From Desulfovibrionales bacterium (GTDB taxonomy: Bacteria > Desulfobacterota > Desulfovibrionia > Desulfovibrionales > Desulfonatronaceae): a stretch of DNA of 64,000 nucleotides. The notes below the pieces were generated by a model that was not told the origin of the DNA, did no database searches, and saw only the letters and a program-made list of their open reading frames with translations. Of the stretch, positions 7,813 to 17,262 are shown in pieces; the first letter of the stretch is position 1; every line of letters starts with the position of its first letter. The DNA lies in the NCBI GenBank assembly GCA_007693505.1, contig REDL01000036.1, positions 1 to 64,000 of the forward strand. The letters are read 5' to 3'. A program made the translations under genes and the position numbers.

Positions 7813-9579
7813 CTATACCCTGTGTTCCTGAAGCCAAAGCTCCAGAACGGCAACCTGCCAGAGCTTGGAGCCGCCCAGGGGAGTAATGTGTTCCTCCGGA
7901 GAACGCAGCAATTTCTCCAGGTAGCTTTGGCGCACAATGCCCCGTTTACGTGCCTCGGGTTGCCGCAAAGCCTCCTCAACGAAATCCAGGAACGGACCCC
8001 GCAGGTACTTCAAGGCCGGAACAGGAAAGTACCCCTTGGGACGGTCGATCACCTCATGCGGAATCACGGCCCTGGCCGCTTCCTTGAGGATGTATTTCCC
8101 GCCGTCGCGAACCTTTAGTTCCGCTGGCACCCTGGCGGCCAGTTCCACCAGTTCATGGTCCAGAAAGGGCACCCGGGCCTCCAGCCCCCAAGCCATGGTC
8201 ATGTTGTCCACCCGTTTGACCGGATCATCCACAAGCATGGTCAGGGCGTCCATGCGCAAAGCCTTGTCAATGGCCCGGTCCGCGCCTGGAGCGGCAAAAC
8301 CGTTACGAATAAACTCCAAACTCACATCTTCCCCGACCCAGCGGTCCTCCACCAGTCTCGCGTAGTCCGCATGATCCCGGTCGCAAAACAACCGGGCATA
8401 GTCCGCTACCGGATCCCTGCTGTCCATCATCGGTGGATACCAATGGTAGCCGGCGAACACTTCGTCCGCGCCCTGACCGCTCTGGACCACGGTGAGATGT
8501 TTGGCCACCTCACGGGACAGCAGATAGAACCCGATGTTGTCGTGGCTGACCATGGGTTCGGACATGGCCCGGACGCAGGCTCGCAGGTTGCCGAGGGCCT
8601 CGGCCGAGGAGATGGAAATCTTGTGGTGCACGGTACCGAACCGCTTGGCCACGATGTCCGAGTACCGGAACTCATCGCCGGATTCGTCGTCCACCGCCTC
8701 GAACCCAATGGAAAAGGTATTCAAATCCCGTGCTCCGGCTTCGGACAGCAAGCCCACCACCAGACTGGAATCCAGGCCTCCGGAAAGCAGCACGCCCACC
8801 GGGACGTCCGCCACCATCCGCCGGTCCACCGCGGTGCGCATTGCGGCCAGCACGGCATCGCGCCAATCCGCCTCGTCCTTGTCCGGCTCCTGGCAGTTGA
8901 ACTCCGGAGACCAATAGACCTGTTGCCGACGCGTCCCGTCCGCCTCGATCCGCAACAACGTGGCCGGCGGCAGTTTGCGTATGCCGCGCAGCATTGTATA
9001 CGGTGCCGGAACCACGGCATGGAAGGAAAAGTAATGGTGCAGGGCAACGGGATCGAGTTCCCTGCTGATGCTGCCGGTGGCCAACAGCGCGGGCAGGCTG
9101 GAGGCGAACAGCAGTCCGTCCTGGATGTCGGCGAGGTACAAGGGCTTGATCCCCAGGCGATCCCGGCCCAGAAGAGCCCTGCCGGAATCCCGTTCCCAAA
9201 CGGCAAAGGCAAACATGCCCATGAACCGCTGCACGCAGCCCTCCCCCCAGGCGTGGTAGGCCTTCAGCAGTACCTCGGTGTCCCCGGAGGAAAAAAAGTT
9301 GTAGCCTTGCTCCTCTAGTTCCCGGCGCAGTTCCTTGTAGTTGTAGATGATGCCGTTGAACACGCAGGCCAACCCCAGTTGCGGATCAACCATCGGCTGG
9401 TGCGAGGCGTCACTGAGGTCGATAATTTTCAAACGCCGGTGACCCAGAGCCGTCCCTTTCTGCACGAAGATGCCGCAACCGTCCGGACCACGGCCGGCCA
9501 TGACGTCCGCCATGGCCTGGACATGCTCCGCCGTGGCCTGTTTCCCATCAAACCGCAATTCTCCACAAATACCGCACAT
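7813..9579 (-). CDS. asnO: N-acetylglutaminylglutamine amidotransferase (asparagine synthetase-like)
   Basis: A 588-residue class II glutamine amidotransferase and asparagine synthetase homologue that amidates the C terminus of N-acetylglutaminylglutamine. The protein starts MCGICGE, exposing the catalytic Cys2 after Met removal; the synthetase half carries the pyrophosphate-binding loop LLSGGLDSSLVVG. The ATG at 9579 is fixed by this N terminus and by AAGGAG upstream, although the frame is open for another 65 codons. It is the first gene of the NAGGN operon. An 817-base gap precedes it, where osmotic regulation would be expected, but no promoter could be assigned. Confidence 0.94.
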   Translation of the reverse strand: MCGICGELRFDGKQATAEHVQAMADVMAGRGPDGCGIFVQKGTALGHRRLKIIDLSDASHQPMVDPQLGLACVFNGIIYNYKELRRELEEQGYNFFSSGDTEVLLKAYHAWGEGCVQRFMGMFAFAVWERDSGRALLGRDRLGIKPLYLADIQDGLLFASSLPALLATGSISRELDPVALHHYFSFHAVVPAPYTMLRGIRKLPPATLLRIEADGTRRQQVYWSPEFNCQEPDKDEADWRDAVLAAMRTAVDRRMVADVPVGVLLSGGLDSSLVVGLLSEAGARDLNTFSIGFEAVDDESGDEFRYSDIVAKRFGTVHHKISISSAEALGNLRACVRAMSEPMVSHDNIGFYLLSREVAKHLTVVQSGQGADEVFAGYHWYPPMMDSRDPVADYARLFCDRDHADYARLVEDRWVGEDVSLEFIRNGFAAPGADRAIDKALRMDALTMLVDDPVKRVDNMTMAWGLEARVPFLDHELVELAARVPAELKVRDGGKYILKEAARAVIPHEVIDRPKGYFPVPALKYLRGPFLDFVEEALRQPEARKRGIVRQSYLEKLLRSPEEHITPLGGSKLWQVAVLELWLQEHRV

Positions 9580-10396
9580 GTTTTTCTGTTCTCCTTCGGA
9601 ATGTTTCGCACTCGCTCCCTGACCTCGAGCAGAGTGCTCAGAGCCGTATTCAGATGGCCCGCCCCTCGTGACGACTCCATGCAGCGAGGCAAAGAGGCAG
9701 GAGGAACCGAGTGCCGAACAATCCCTATCTGGTCGTCCGCTCAAAAACCGCTCGTGCACGGAACAACACGGCACTGCCTGAGACGTTCCTTATGGATAGA
9801 CAACGGAACATCCTCGACGCAACCAGTCCGTGCCGGAGCAGCATCGCAGCAATTGAGCGGCATTCAAGAGACCGTCCAAGGTGTCGAAAGTACCGTGAAG
9901 CATACGGAAACATCCAGGCGAGGTCAAAACAAGAGCCCCGAGTCCACAATGAACCCGTCTTGCGCAGATCACTTCGTGCACCATCACCGGGAAAGACTCG
10001 TGGCAGGTAATCTCTTGAGGCCACTGCAAAAAGTCCGGAGGCTGCCCCCAGAACCTTGCGATATTCCGGCAACATGTTGATTTTACGGACCACCAACCAC
10101 TGATCACTGACCACTGCTTTGTGCAAAATGACTTTTTGCACAAAGCTCATTACTTGATCAGGCAGCTCGATTTCAATCGTGTTTTCGATTACGATAGCAC
10201 CGTTGCACGGACAGCATTTGGCCGTGAATCCAGGGGGATTTCCTCATCAAACATTTTGTCCTGACGTTTTGCCCTGATCCGGCTTGTGCAAGGCATTGCC
10301 TTGACGGACGGGCCTGGATAAGAACCGCCTTGGCCGTTGGCTTGGGCGACGAGCCTTCCTTTCACGACGATCCTCAACCAGATCAGGAACAGACAT
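9580..10396. other. 817-bp intergenic region between divergent asnO and ftsY
   Basis: No convincing gene is seen. Frames that stay open on both strands overlap one another and lack ribosome sites or recognisable protein. The region includes the hairpin at 10116-10146, a short ACCACTGATCACTGACCACT-like direct repeat at about 10090-10115, and a CGATTTCAATCG-type low-complexity tract at 10160-10196. Promoters of asnO and ftsY must lie here. Confidence 0.6.
10116..10146. repeat. 13-bp perfect inverted repeat with A and T tracts
   Basis: Arms GCTTTGTGCAAAA (10116-10128) and TTTTGCACAAAGC (10134-10146) pair perfectly around a 5-base loop. The layout with A-rich and T-rich inner stems could act as a terminator in either direction or as a palindromic operator. 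It lies far upstream of both flanking genes. Confidence 0.6.
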
Positions 10397-12478
10397 ATGG
10401 GTTTTTTCTCCAAGATGAAGAAATGGTGGGCCACCGAGGAAGCGGTCAAGACGGAAGAGTCCGTCGACCAACCGCAGCCGGAATCGCCTTCTCAAGCCGG
10501 CGAGCCCCAGGATTCCCCGAAACCTGAACACGCCTCGGCCCTTCATGACGATGTCGCTCCGAAAGACCAGACGGCAACCAGCCCTGAATCAGAACCGGAA
10601 CGCATCGAACCGGCCCCGGAACGTATCGCGGACGACGCGCCCCACGCCTCTTTCAACGCGGAAACCATCGCCGGGCCAGAACGCATTCCCACTCCGGAAC
10701 CCACGGCGGATGCACCGGACGAAACACTGCAACGGCCAACAGATGCTGTTTCTGAGACGCCATCCCCGGCACCAGCAAAAACTTCACCGGACAGCCCGGA
10801 AATATCTCCAGGACAACTCCCCGAAGAAATTCCCGAAGAAATTCCCAAAGGAGTCCTGGGAGACGCTCTTGAAGAGACCCGTGATGCCCCTCCAGCCCAG
10901 GCTCCCAAGCAGGCTTCCACTGTCGCTTTAGAAACAGAGCCTTCAGCCGCTTCGCCAGAGGCTCCACGGACAGCTACATCAGAGCCTGAAGATGAGCCAA
11001 CCGGGACACCGCACCAGAACCTCGAGGCGGAGCCTGAACCCGATACGGTTCTGAAGCCGCTTGCTGATTCCACCAGCGAATCCTCTGCGGTGCCAGATGC
11101 GCTAACCGAGGATCAGCCTGCCGCAAAGACCCGCCAGGGGCTTTTCGCACGGCTTTTTTCCCGGAAGCCCGCCAAGCCGGTCTCCCCCCCAAAGCCGAAG
11201 CTGACTCCTCGGACGACTTCAGAGCCCCGGACAACAACTGCTCCGGAATCTCCCATTGAGCCGGGGCGGACACCCGGCGCCCCGGCATGGCAGGCCCAGT
11301 TGATGCAAGCCTTGCGTGGAGCCGAGCCCAAGCTCAGCGTCTGGCTGGAGCACACCCTTTCCGGGGTGGAGACCATGGGCGACGAGCTGTGGGATCGCCT
11401 GCGCTTTCTGTTCCAGGCCCTGGAGGCTCCGGAGGACGAGGCCGAACTGTTCATCACCAAGTTTCGGGACTGGCTGGAGGACATGGGCTACGAACATGTC
11501 GGTGAATTTCGCTCCGAACTGCAGTATCGGCTGGCCCTGGCCTTGGAGCTCGAAGACGAGGAGGACGAGCGGGACCGCCTCTTCCTGAAGCTTTCCGCGG
11601 GTCTGAACAAGACTCGGGAACAGCTCACCAGGCGCATCGACGCCCTGCTCTCGGCACACCGCACGTTCGACGACCCGTTCTGGGAGGAACTGGAGGAAGT
11701 GCTGATCATGGCCGATGTGGGCCACCGTTCAGCGGTCATGTTACTGGATCGACTCAAGGCCCGGGTGCGCAAGGAACAGATCAGCGAGCCCGAAGCGTTC
11801 CGGGAGATGCTCCGACAGGAATTGGCCGCCATTTTTCCCTCGCCCAAGGCCGTTGACCTCACTCAGGGGCCGGAGGTCGTTCTGGTGGTGGGCGTCAACG
11901 GCGTGGGCAAGACCACGACCATCGCCAAACTGGCCCATCGCGCCCAGATGCAGGGCCGCAAGGTTCTCGTGGCCGCCGGAGACACCTTCCGGGCCGCGGC
12001 CATGGAGCAGCTCGGCATCTGGGCCAAGCGCACCGGAGCGGATTTCTTCAGCAAGGGGGAAGGCGCGGACCCGGCCGCCGTGGCCTACGAAGCCGTGGAC
12101 GCGGCCCTGCAAGGCGGCCACGACGTAGTCTTTCTGGACACCGCGGGCCGCCTGCACACCAAGGTCGACCTGATGGACGAACTGCGCAAGATCAAACGCG
12201 TCCTGGCCAAAAAACTTCCCGGAGCGCCCCATCGCAGCCTGCTGGTGGTGGACGCCACCACCGGCCAGAACGCCCTGTCCCAGACCAAGCTGTTCCACGA
12301 GGCGGTCAGCGTGGATGAGATCATCCTCACCAAGCTGGACGGAACATCCAAAGGCGGTATCGTGGTGGCCATTGCCTTGGAATTCGACATGCCCATCAGC
12401 TTTGTGGGCTTGGGAGAAAAGATGGAGGATCTTCGACCGTTCAGCGGAGAAGATTTTGCCAAGGCCTTGGTGAACTGA
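10397..12478 (+). CDS. ftsY: Signal recognition particle receptor FtsY with long acidic N domain
   Basis: FtsY docks SRP-ribosome complexes at the inner membrane. This copy is long, 693 residues. It begins with a short basic-hydrophobic patch (MGFFSKMKKWW), then about 290 residues rich in Glu, Pro, Ala and Ser (the acidic A domain), then a helical region and the NG GTPase. GTPase motifs are G1 GVNGVGKTTT (499-508), DTAGRLHTKVD (about 581) and TKLDGTSKGG (about 645). The ATG at 10397 gives the conserved amphipathic start, although the frame is open 20 codons further upstream. It heads a plus-strand run of envelope genes. Confidence 0.95.
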   Translation: MGFFSKMKKWWATEEAVKTEESVDQPQPESPSQAGEPQDSPKPEHASALHDDVAPKDQTATSPESEPERIEPAPERIADDAPHASFNAETIAGPERIPTPEPTADAPDETLQRPTDAVSETPSPAPAKTSPDSPEISPGQLPEEIPEEIPKGVLGDALEETRDAPPAQAPKQASTVALETEPSAASPEAPRTATSEPEDEPTGTPHQNLEAEPEPDTVLKPLADSTSESSAVPDALTEDQPAAKTRQGLFARLFSRKPAKPVSPPKPKLTPRTTSEPRTTTAPESPIEPGRTPGAPAWQAQLMQALRGAEPKLSVWLEHTLSGVETMGDELWDRLRFLFQALEAPEDEAELFITKFRDWLEDMGYEHVGEFRSELQYRLALALELEDEEDERDRLFLKLSAGLNKTREQLTRRIDALLSAHRTFDDPFWEELEEVLIMADVGHRSAVMLLDRLKARVRKEQISEPEAFREMLRQELAAIFPSPKAVDLTQGPEVVLVVGVNGVGKTTTIAKLAHRAQMQGRKVLVAAGDTFRAAAMEQLGIWAKRTGADFFSKGEGADPAAVAYEAVDAALQGGHDVVFLDTAGRLHTKVDLMDELRKIKRVLAKKLPGAPHRSLLVVDATTGQNALSQTKLFHEAVSVDEIILTKLDGTSKGGIVVAIALEFDMPISFVGLGEKMEDLRPFSGEDFAKALVN

Positions 12479-12501
12479 CAATCCCATCTTGCGAGCTTTT
12501 T

Positions 12502-13254
12502 ATGCCCTCCCCAGCCAGCCCACCGGCCCTCTCCTGCATCCTGCCCATCTTTGATGAAGAGGGCTGCCTGGAACCGCTACTTAAGGAGTTGGAGGCAACG
12601 CTGGGCAAGCTGGGCCGACCCTATGAGATTATCTGCGTGGACGACTGCAGCCGCGACGGCAGCCTGACCCTGCTCAGCCGACTGCGGGAGCAAAACGACC
12701 GACTGCGTCTGATTCGTCACACCAGCAATCTGGGCCAAAGCGCGGCCTTTGCCACCGGATTCCAGGTTGCCGCCGCGCCGATCCTGATCACCATGGATGC
12801 GGACATGCAGCATGACCCGGCGGACATTCCCCGTCTGCTCGCAGCCCTGACCCCGACAACCGACATGGTTTGCGGCGTGCGGGCCAACCGCCGGGACACC
12901 TGGATCAAGCGGCTTTCCTCCAGGGTAGCCAATCGGTTTCGGGATATTGTCTCCGGGGACCGCATCACGGATGCCGGTTGCACCTTCCGGGTACTGCGTC
13001 GCAGCGCCGTGGCGGAACTTGCGGTATTCAACGGCATGCACCGCTTTCTGCCCACCCTGTTGCGTTGCCGGGGGCTGAGCGTTACCGAACTGCCCATCAA
13101 CCATCGTCCCCGGACCAGCGGCATTTCCAAGTATGGCATCGGCAACCGCCTGTGGCGCGGCCTGCTGGACTGCATTGCCGTGCGCTGGTACGTTCACAGA
13201 GCCATCCCGGCACGGCGCTGGGAGCACATCCCCCCATCTTTGCCGCTGAAATGA
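12502..13254 (+). CDS. Glycosyltransferase family 2 (polyprenyl-phosphate type)
   Basis: A 250-residue GT2 enzyme with the GT-A fold: LSCILPIFDEEGCLEPLL at the N terminus, the nucleotide-sugar DDCSRDGS motif (about residues 50-57) and the metal-binding MDADMQHDPADIP (about 96-108). It resembles DPM1/ArnC-like enzymes that load a sugar onto a polyprenyl phosphate, but lacks their long C-terminal membrane segments. It overlaps the next gene by four bases (ATGA) and sits near a GT39-type membrane transferase, which suggests a lipid-linked sugar donor for envelope modification. The sugar is not predictable. Confidence 0.88.
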   Translation: MPSPASPPALSCILPIFDEEGCLEPLLKELEATLGKLGRPYEIICVDDCSRDGSLTLLSRLREQNDRLRLIRHTSNLGQSAAFATGFQVAAAPILITMDADMQHDPADIPRLLAALTPTTDMVCGVRANRRDTWIKRLSSRVANRFRDIVSGDRITDAGCTFRVLRRSAVAELAVFNGMHRFLPTLLRCRGLSVTELPINHRPRTSGISKYGIGNRLWRGLLDCIAVRWYVHRAIPARRWEHIPPSLPLK

Positions 13255-14021
13255 TCAATTTGCCCCGTTCCGCTTGTCCCCCCCCGGCTGATCAACACCA
13301 GGCCAACCTGTTAGGCACCCCAGCCCGGCCTGACCGCGATCGCGAACGTGCCGGATTCTGGACGCGTTCACGGCTCATGGGTCTGGTTTTGATCACCATC
13401 GTCCTGCTGGGGTTGATCCTGATGCACATCACCCCCCTGCGGTCCTTGCTGGCCAGAACCGAACTGCTCGGCCAGTGGTTCATGGCCCGGGGAGTGATGG
13501 GCATGCTGCTGTACATTGCCGGGGTGACGCTCCTGGTCTGCCTGGGTGTTCCCAGGCTGCTCCTGTGCTCCATCGGCGGAATGGCCTTTGGTTTTTGGCA
13601 GGGATTATTCCTGACTCAGGCGGGAACGGTCGTCGGGTTTTACACCATCTTCATCCTGGTTCGCCATGCCGGGTGGAATTTTGCATTTCTGCGCAAACGC
13701 CCCAGCCTGGACGCCATTCAACACCGCATCGGCACCGGGGGCGTCCTGTCGGTTTTCGGAATCCGGATGATGCCCCTCTCCGGATTCTACTCCACGATCA
13801 TGATGGGCATGCTGCCCATCCGCCACCACCACTTTCTGGTGGGCACCTTTCTGGGAACGTTTCCCCAGGCCATTCCGGCAACCCTGATCGGCTCCGGCGC
13901 CACCCAGGAAACACTGCAGAACAGCATTGCCTTCATCATTGCCGCGGTGATCGCCTTTGTCATCATTTGGCTCTGCATCGACGCCTACCGCAAAAAATGC
14001 ACCACACCAACACTCCCCTGA
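13251..14021 (+). CDS. VTT/SNARE-associated (TVP38/DedA-like) membrane protein
   Basis: A 256-residue inner-membrane protein with about five hydrophobic segments and the VTT domain signature (GVTLLVCLGVPRLLLCSIGGMAFGF and GIRMMPLSGFYSTIMMGMLP). DedA/VTT proteins are linked to lipid scrambling, including undecaprenyl phosphate recycling. The start is the ATG overlapping the stop of the GT2 gene (ATGA), and the next gene follows after four bases, so the three are co-translated. A link to flipping of the lipid-linked sugar made by the neighbours is inferred. Confidence 0.85.
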   Translation: MINLPRSACPPPADQHQANLLGTPARPDRDRERAGFWTRSRLMGLVLITIVLLGLILMHITPLRSLLARTELLGQWFMARGVMGMLLYIAGVTLLVCLGVPRLLLCSIGGMAFGFWQGLFLTQAGTVVGFYTIFILVRHAGWNFAFLRKRPSLDAIQHRIGTGGVLSVFGIRMMPLSGFYSTIMMGMLPIRHHHFLVGTFLGTFPQAIPATLIGSGATQETLQNSIAFIIAAVIAFVIIWLCIDAYRKKCTTPTLP

Positions 14022-14025
14022 CCCC

Positions 14026-15741
14026 ATGACAACCCACTTTGACAACGTTCTCGCCAACGCAACAGGATACCTGCTCCTGATCTGCCTTTGCCTGGTATTG
14101 TTTTTGCCGGGGATCACCACCCTCCCCCCCTTTGACCGGGATGAAGCCCGGTTTGCTCAAGCCTCCCGACAAATGGCGGAGGATGGCGACCTGATCCGCA
14201 TCAGGTTCCAGGACCGGGACCGGCATAAAAAGCCCGTGGGCATCTATTGGCTCCAAACCGCCTCGGCACGGCTCACCAATCCGGATGCACTCTGGCCCTA
14301 TCGCCTGCCGTCTGTGCTCGGAGCCGTGCTGGCTGTGCTGTTGACCTTTTCCCTGGCGAAGCGGAACATGGAGCTTCGTTTTGCCCTGGCCTCCGCCGCC
14401 CTGTTGGCCTGCACCATTCTGATGGTGACCGAGGCCCGTCTGGCCAAGACGGACGCCATGCTCCTGGCCTCCATCACAGCCATGCAAGCTGCCCTGGCCC
14501 GCTGCTATATCCGGCCGAAAGACCAGCAGCCGGAATCCTGGCTCTGGCTGTTGTTCTGGGTGGGCATGGGCGGTTCCATTCTGCTCAAGGGACCGGTGGG
14601 GCCGATGATCTCCGGACTGACCCTGCTCGCCCTGTACATCGCCGACCGTGGCGACCAGCATCGCTTGACCTGGCTGCGTGGCCTCCGGCCCAAAGCCGGA
14701 CTGCTTCTGACAGCGGCCATGGTCCTGCCCTGGCTGATTGCCGTCAGTCTGGCCACAGACGGATCCTTTGTCTCCGACGCGGTCACCGGCGACCTGTTGC
14801 CCAAACTGATCTCCGGCCATGAATCCCACGGGGCGCCGCCGGGGCTCTACCTGCTGCTGTTCACGCTGACCTTTTGGCCGGGATCACTTTTGGCATGGCC
14901 GGCCCTGGTCCAGACCTGGCCCCTGCGCAAATCGGATCGGCTGACCCGCTTTCTCTGGGCCTGGATTATCCCCTCCTGGATCGTCTTCGAGCTGGTGCCC
15001 ACCAAACTGCCCCATTATGTCCTGCCCATGTATCCGGCTATCGCACTGCTTATCGGCATCTGGCTGACCAGACTTTCGCAACGTTCAGCCCATCCCGAGG
15101 CCCCATCGGCAATTGACACATGGCCGTCGGGACGGTTCGCGGCCTGGATTCCCAGAATCGGTTCCGGACTGTGGCTGACCATCGGGGGACTGCTCGGCCT
15201 CGGATTGATCATCGCTCCACTCTACCTGGACAAGTCCGTTTCCTGGTGGGGCGTCCTTGCGGCCTTGATTGTCCTGACCATGACCACTCTGGGCTGGCAA
15301 GCATACCGGGAGGGGCGCATGAACCGACTTTGCGGGATTGTCCTCCTGGGTGCCGTCTTGGTGTTTCCGATCATTTTCGGCAAGGGGCTCCCGGAGCTGC
15401 GGGGATTCTGGGTCAGTCGAACCATCGTGCAGGCGGTGGAAGCGTTGCGCCAGGAACACCCCAACCTGGACGGGGTGGTTGCCTCCGTTGGATTCCATGA
15501 ACCCAGCCTGGTTTTCCTGCTGGGCAGAACAACCATGCTGACCAATCACCTGAAGGCCGCGGCGCATCTTAAGGACCAGCCTGATGGATTGGCGTTGATT
15601 GAATCCCGCTACTCGGAACGATTCCACCTTGCCCTTGATGAACTTGAGCTTGACGTGGAACGGCTGGCCATTATTCGTGGTTTCAACTATTCCAAGGGGC
15701 AGTGGGTGACCATCGGTTTTTACGTCGCCGCAGGCCGATAA
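14026..15741 (+). CDS. ArnT/PMT-like membrane glycosyltransferase (GT39/GT83 family)
   Basis: A 571-residue polytopic membrane protein. The conserved luminal FDRDEARFAQASRQMAEDG acidic motif lies at about residues 32-50, followed by KKPVGIYWLQTASARL and about eleven hydrophobic segments. Such enzymes move a sugar from a polyprenyl phosphate onto lipid A, proteins or other envelope targets. With the GT2 and VTT proteins encoded just before it, it forms a small envelope-decoration cassette. The acceptor and sugar are not predictable. The ATG at 14026, four bases after the preceding stop, is preferred to in-frame starts inside that gene. Confidence 0.87.
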   Translation: MTTHFDNVLANATGYLLLICLCLVLFLPGITTLPPFDRDEARFAQASRQMAEDGDLIRIRFQDRDRHKKPVGIYWLQTASARLTNPDALWPYRLPSVLGAVLAVLLTFSLAKRNMELRFALASAALLACTILMVTEARLAKTDAMLLASITAMQAALARCYIRPKDQQPESWLWLLFWVGMGGSILLKGPVGPMISGLTLLALYIADRGDQHRLTWLRGLRPKAGLLLTAAMVLPWLIAVSLATDGSFVSDAVTGDLLPKLISGHESHGAPPGLYLLLFTLTFWPGSLLAWPALVQTWPLRKSDRLTRFLWAWIIPSWIVFELVPTKLPHYVLPMYPAIALLIGIWLTRLSQRSAHPEAPSAIDTWPSGRFAAWIPRIGSGLWLTIGGLLGLGLIIAPLYLDKSVSWWGVLAALIVLTMTTLGWQAYREGRMNRLCGIVLLGAVLVFPIIFGKGLPELRGFWVSRTIVQAVEALRQEHPNLDGVVASVGFHEPSLVFLLGRTTMLTNHLKAAAHLKDQPDGLALIESRYSERFHLALDELELDVERLAIIRGFNYSKGQWVTIGFYVAAGR

Positions 15742-15767
15742 CAGCAACACTCCATACCAACACGTTC

Positions 15768-16445
15768 ATGCGCTACTACCCGATTCTTCTCGACCTGCAC
15801 GACAAGGCTTGCCTGGTTGTCGGCGTTGGCCAGGTGGGCACCCGCAAGGTGCGCACCCTCCTGTCCTGCGCGCCTGGGAGATTGCGTATCGTGGACACCC
15901 GCGAGCCGGATGTCTGTTGGCAGGAGTTGATCGAGCAGGGCATGGTGGAGTATCATGTGCGCTCTTTTTGCCCGGAGGACCTGGATGGCTGTTTTCTGGT
16001 GATTGCCAGCACCAGCGACGAAACCCTGAACTGGCGGATCAGCCGCATGTGCGCGGAGCGGGGCATTCTCTGCAATATCGTGGATCAGCCGGAGAAATGC
16101 AGCTTCATCCTCCCGGCCATGCACTCCCAGGGGGATCTGACCATCGCTGTCTCCACATCCGGCTCCAGTCCGGCCCTGGCCAAAAAGATTCGCGAGGATC
16201 TCGGGGCCTGCTTCGGACCGGAATACGCCCGTTTTCTGGCCATTATGCGCCGCCTGCGGCCAATCCTTTTGGAGCAGGGCCTGCCCACGGCCACAAACAC
16301 CGCGCTTTTCCGCGAGCTGACCCAATCCCAACTGCTGGATGCCGTGCAATCGGGAGACGACTCCCGAATTCTGGAGGTTCTGCGCCGACACCTCCCGGAA
16401 AGCCTGCATCACGCCTTGGAGGACGTAATCGGTGAATCTGACTGA
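15768..16445 (+). CDS. Precorrin-2 dehydrogenase / sirohydrochlorin ferrochelatase (Met8/CysG-N type)
   Basis: A 225-residue cytoplasmic enzyme with the N-terminal NAD-binding fold typical of Met8 and CysG (YPILLDLHDKACLVVGVGQV, residues about 4-23) and the signature NIVDQPEKCSFILPA, in which the Asp region serves oxidation and metal insertion. It converts precorrin-2 to sirohydrochlorin and possibly adds iron, giving sirohaem, needed by dissimilatory sulfite reductase and, in these bacteria, as a haem precursor. It overlaps the CcsA-like gene by 14 bases and lies two genes before hemA. Confidence 0.9.
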   Translation: MRYYPILLDLHDKACLVVGVGQVGTRKVRTLLSCAPGRLRIVDTREPDVCWQELIEQGMVEYHVRSFCPEDLDGCFLVIASTSDETLNWRISRMCAERGILCNIVDQPEKCSFILPAMHSQGDLTIAVSTSGSSPALAKKIREDLGACFGPEYARFLAIMRRLRPILLEQGLPTATNTALFRELTQSQLLDAVQSGDDSRILEVLRRHLPESLHHALEDVIGESD

Positions 16446-17259
16446 AACCCTGGAACTGATCGTCCTGGCTCTTTACTTTCTTGGTGCCGTGCTGCACATC
16501 CTGGCGATGCTCGTTCGCGGCCCCCTGCTTCGATACGGTGGCCAGGCCGCGACCTTGCTCGGTTTCGGCCTGCACACCTTGGATATCGGGCTTTACATGG
16601 TCCGTTACGAGGCCATGGCCCTGGGGCACGGCCCCTTTTACTTCAGCCTGCTGGCCTGGACCCTGATCATCGTTTCCCTGGTCCTGAACTGGCGGTTGCG
16701 GATGCATTTCCTGGCCCTGACCGCACTGCCGTTGGCACTGATCATCTTCTCCTTCGCCACCACCCTGCCCACCGTGGAGGTGGTTCTGCCGGAGAGCTTC
16801 ATGGGCCTGTGGTTCGGACTGCACATCGGAACCTTGTTTTTCAGCATCTGCCTGCTGGCCATGGCTGCCAGTTCCGGAGTGGTCTACCTGTTCCTGGAAA
16901 ACAAGATCAAAGGCAAGGCCAAGATCACCGGACTGAGCAAGGATTTGCCCTCCCTCTCCCTGTTCGACCAGGTCAATGCCTGGGCCGTGAACCTGGGATT
17001 TCCGCTCTTCACCGTTGGGCTGCTTTCCGGTTTTCTCTGGGCGCATTTCACCTGGGAACGCTTTTTTTCCTGGGACCCGAAGGAAGTGGCGGCCATCATC
17101 GTCTGGCTGCTGTTCGCATTTCTTTTCCACCAGCGGCTGGTCAATGGCTGGCGCGGCCGCAAGCCCGCCAAGTTGGCCATCTGGATTTTCGCCCTTTCCC
17201 TGGTTTCCATGCTGGGGATCAACTTTTTTCTTGAGACCCATCACAGTTTTCAACCCTGA
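16432..17259 (+). CDS. CcsA/HemX-like cytochrome c assembly membrane protein
   Basis: A 275-residue integral membrane protein with about eight hydrophobic helices and the tryptophan-rich haem-handling motif FFSWDPKEVAAIIVW (about residues 218-232). It belongs to the CcsA/HemX family; CcsA proteins deliver haem for cytochrome c maturation, whereas HemX encoded beside hemA can affect GluTR levels. Adjacency to hemA makes the HemX reading attractive, but both are possible. The GTG start at 16432 has GGAGG upstream and overlaps the sirohaem gene; three bases separate it from hemA. Confidence 0.87.
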   Translation: MNLTETLELIVLALYFLGAVLHILAMLVRGPLLRYGGQAATLLGFGLHTLDIGLYMVRYEAMALGHGPFYFSLLAWTLIIVSLVLNWRLRMHFLALTALPLALIIFSFATTLPTVEVVLPESFMGLWFGLHIGTLFFSICLLAMAASSGVVYLFLENKIKGKAKITGLSKDLPSLSLFDQVNAWAVNLGFPLFTVGLLSGFLWAHFTWERFFSWDPKEVAAIIVWLLFAFLFHQRLVNGWRGRKPAKLAIWIFALSLVSMLGINFFLETHHSFQP

Positions 17260-17262
17260 GAC

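Noticed and set aside
9379-10080. 233-aa plus-strand frame reaching into the asnO-ftsY gap
   Set aside because: Half is antisense to asnO; no ribosome site, low-complexity composition and no recognisable domain.
9725-10150. 141-aa minus-strand frame in the asnO-ftsY gap
   Set aside because: It crosses the 13-bp inverted repeat and a short direct repeat, starts inside the hairpin, and shows no protein-like pattern.
10543-11073. 176-aa Ser/Gly-rich minus-strand frame
   Set aside because: Antisense to the repetitive acidic N domain of ftsY, whose codon bias keeps that frame open.
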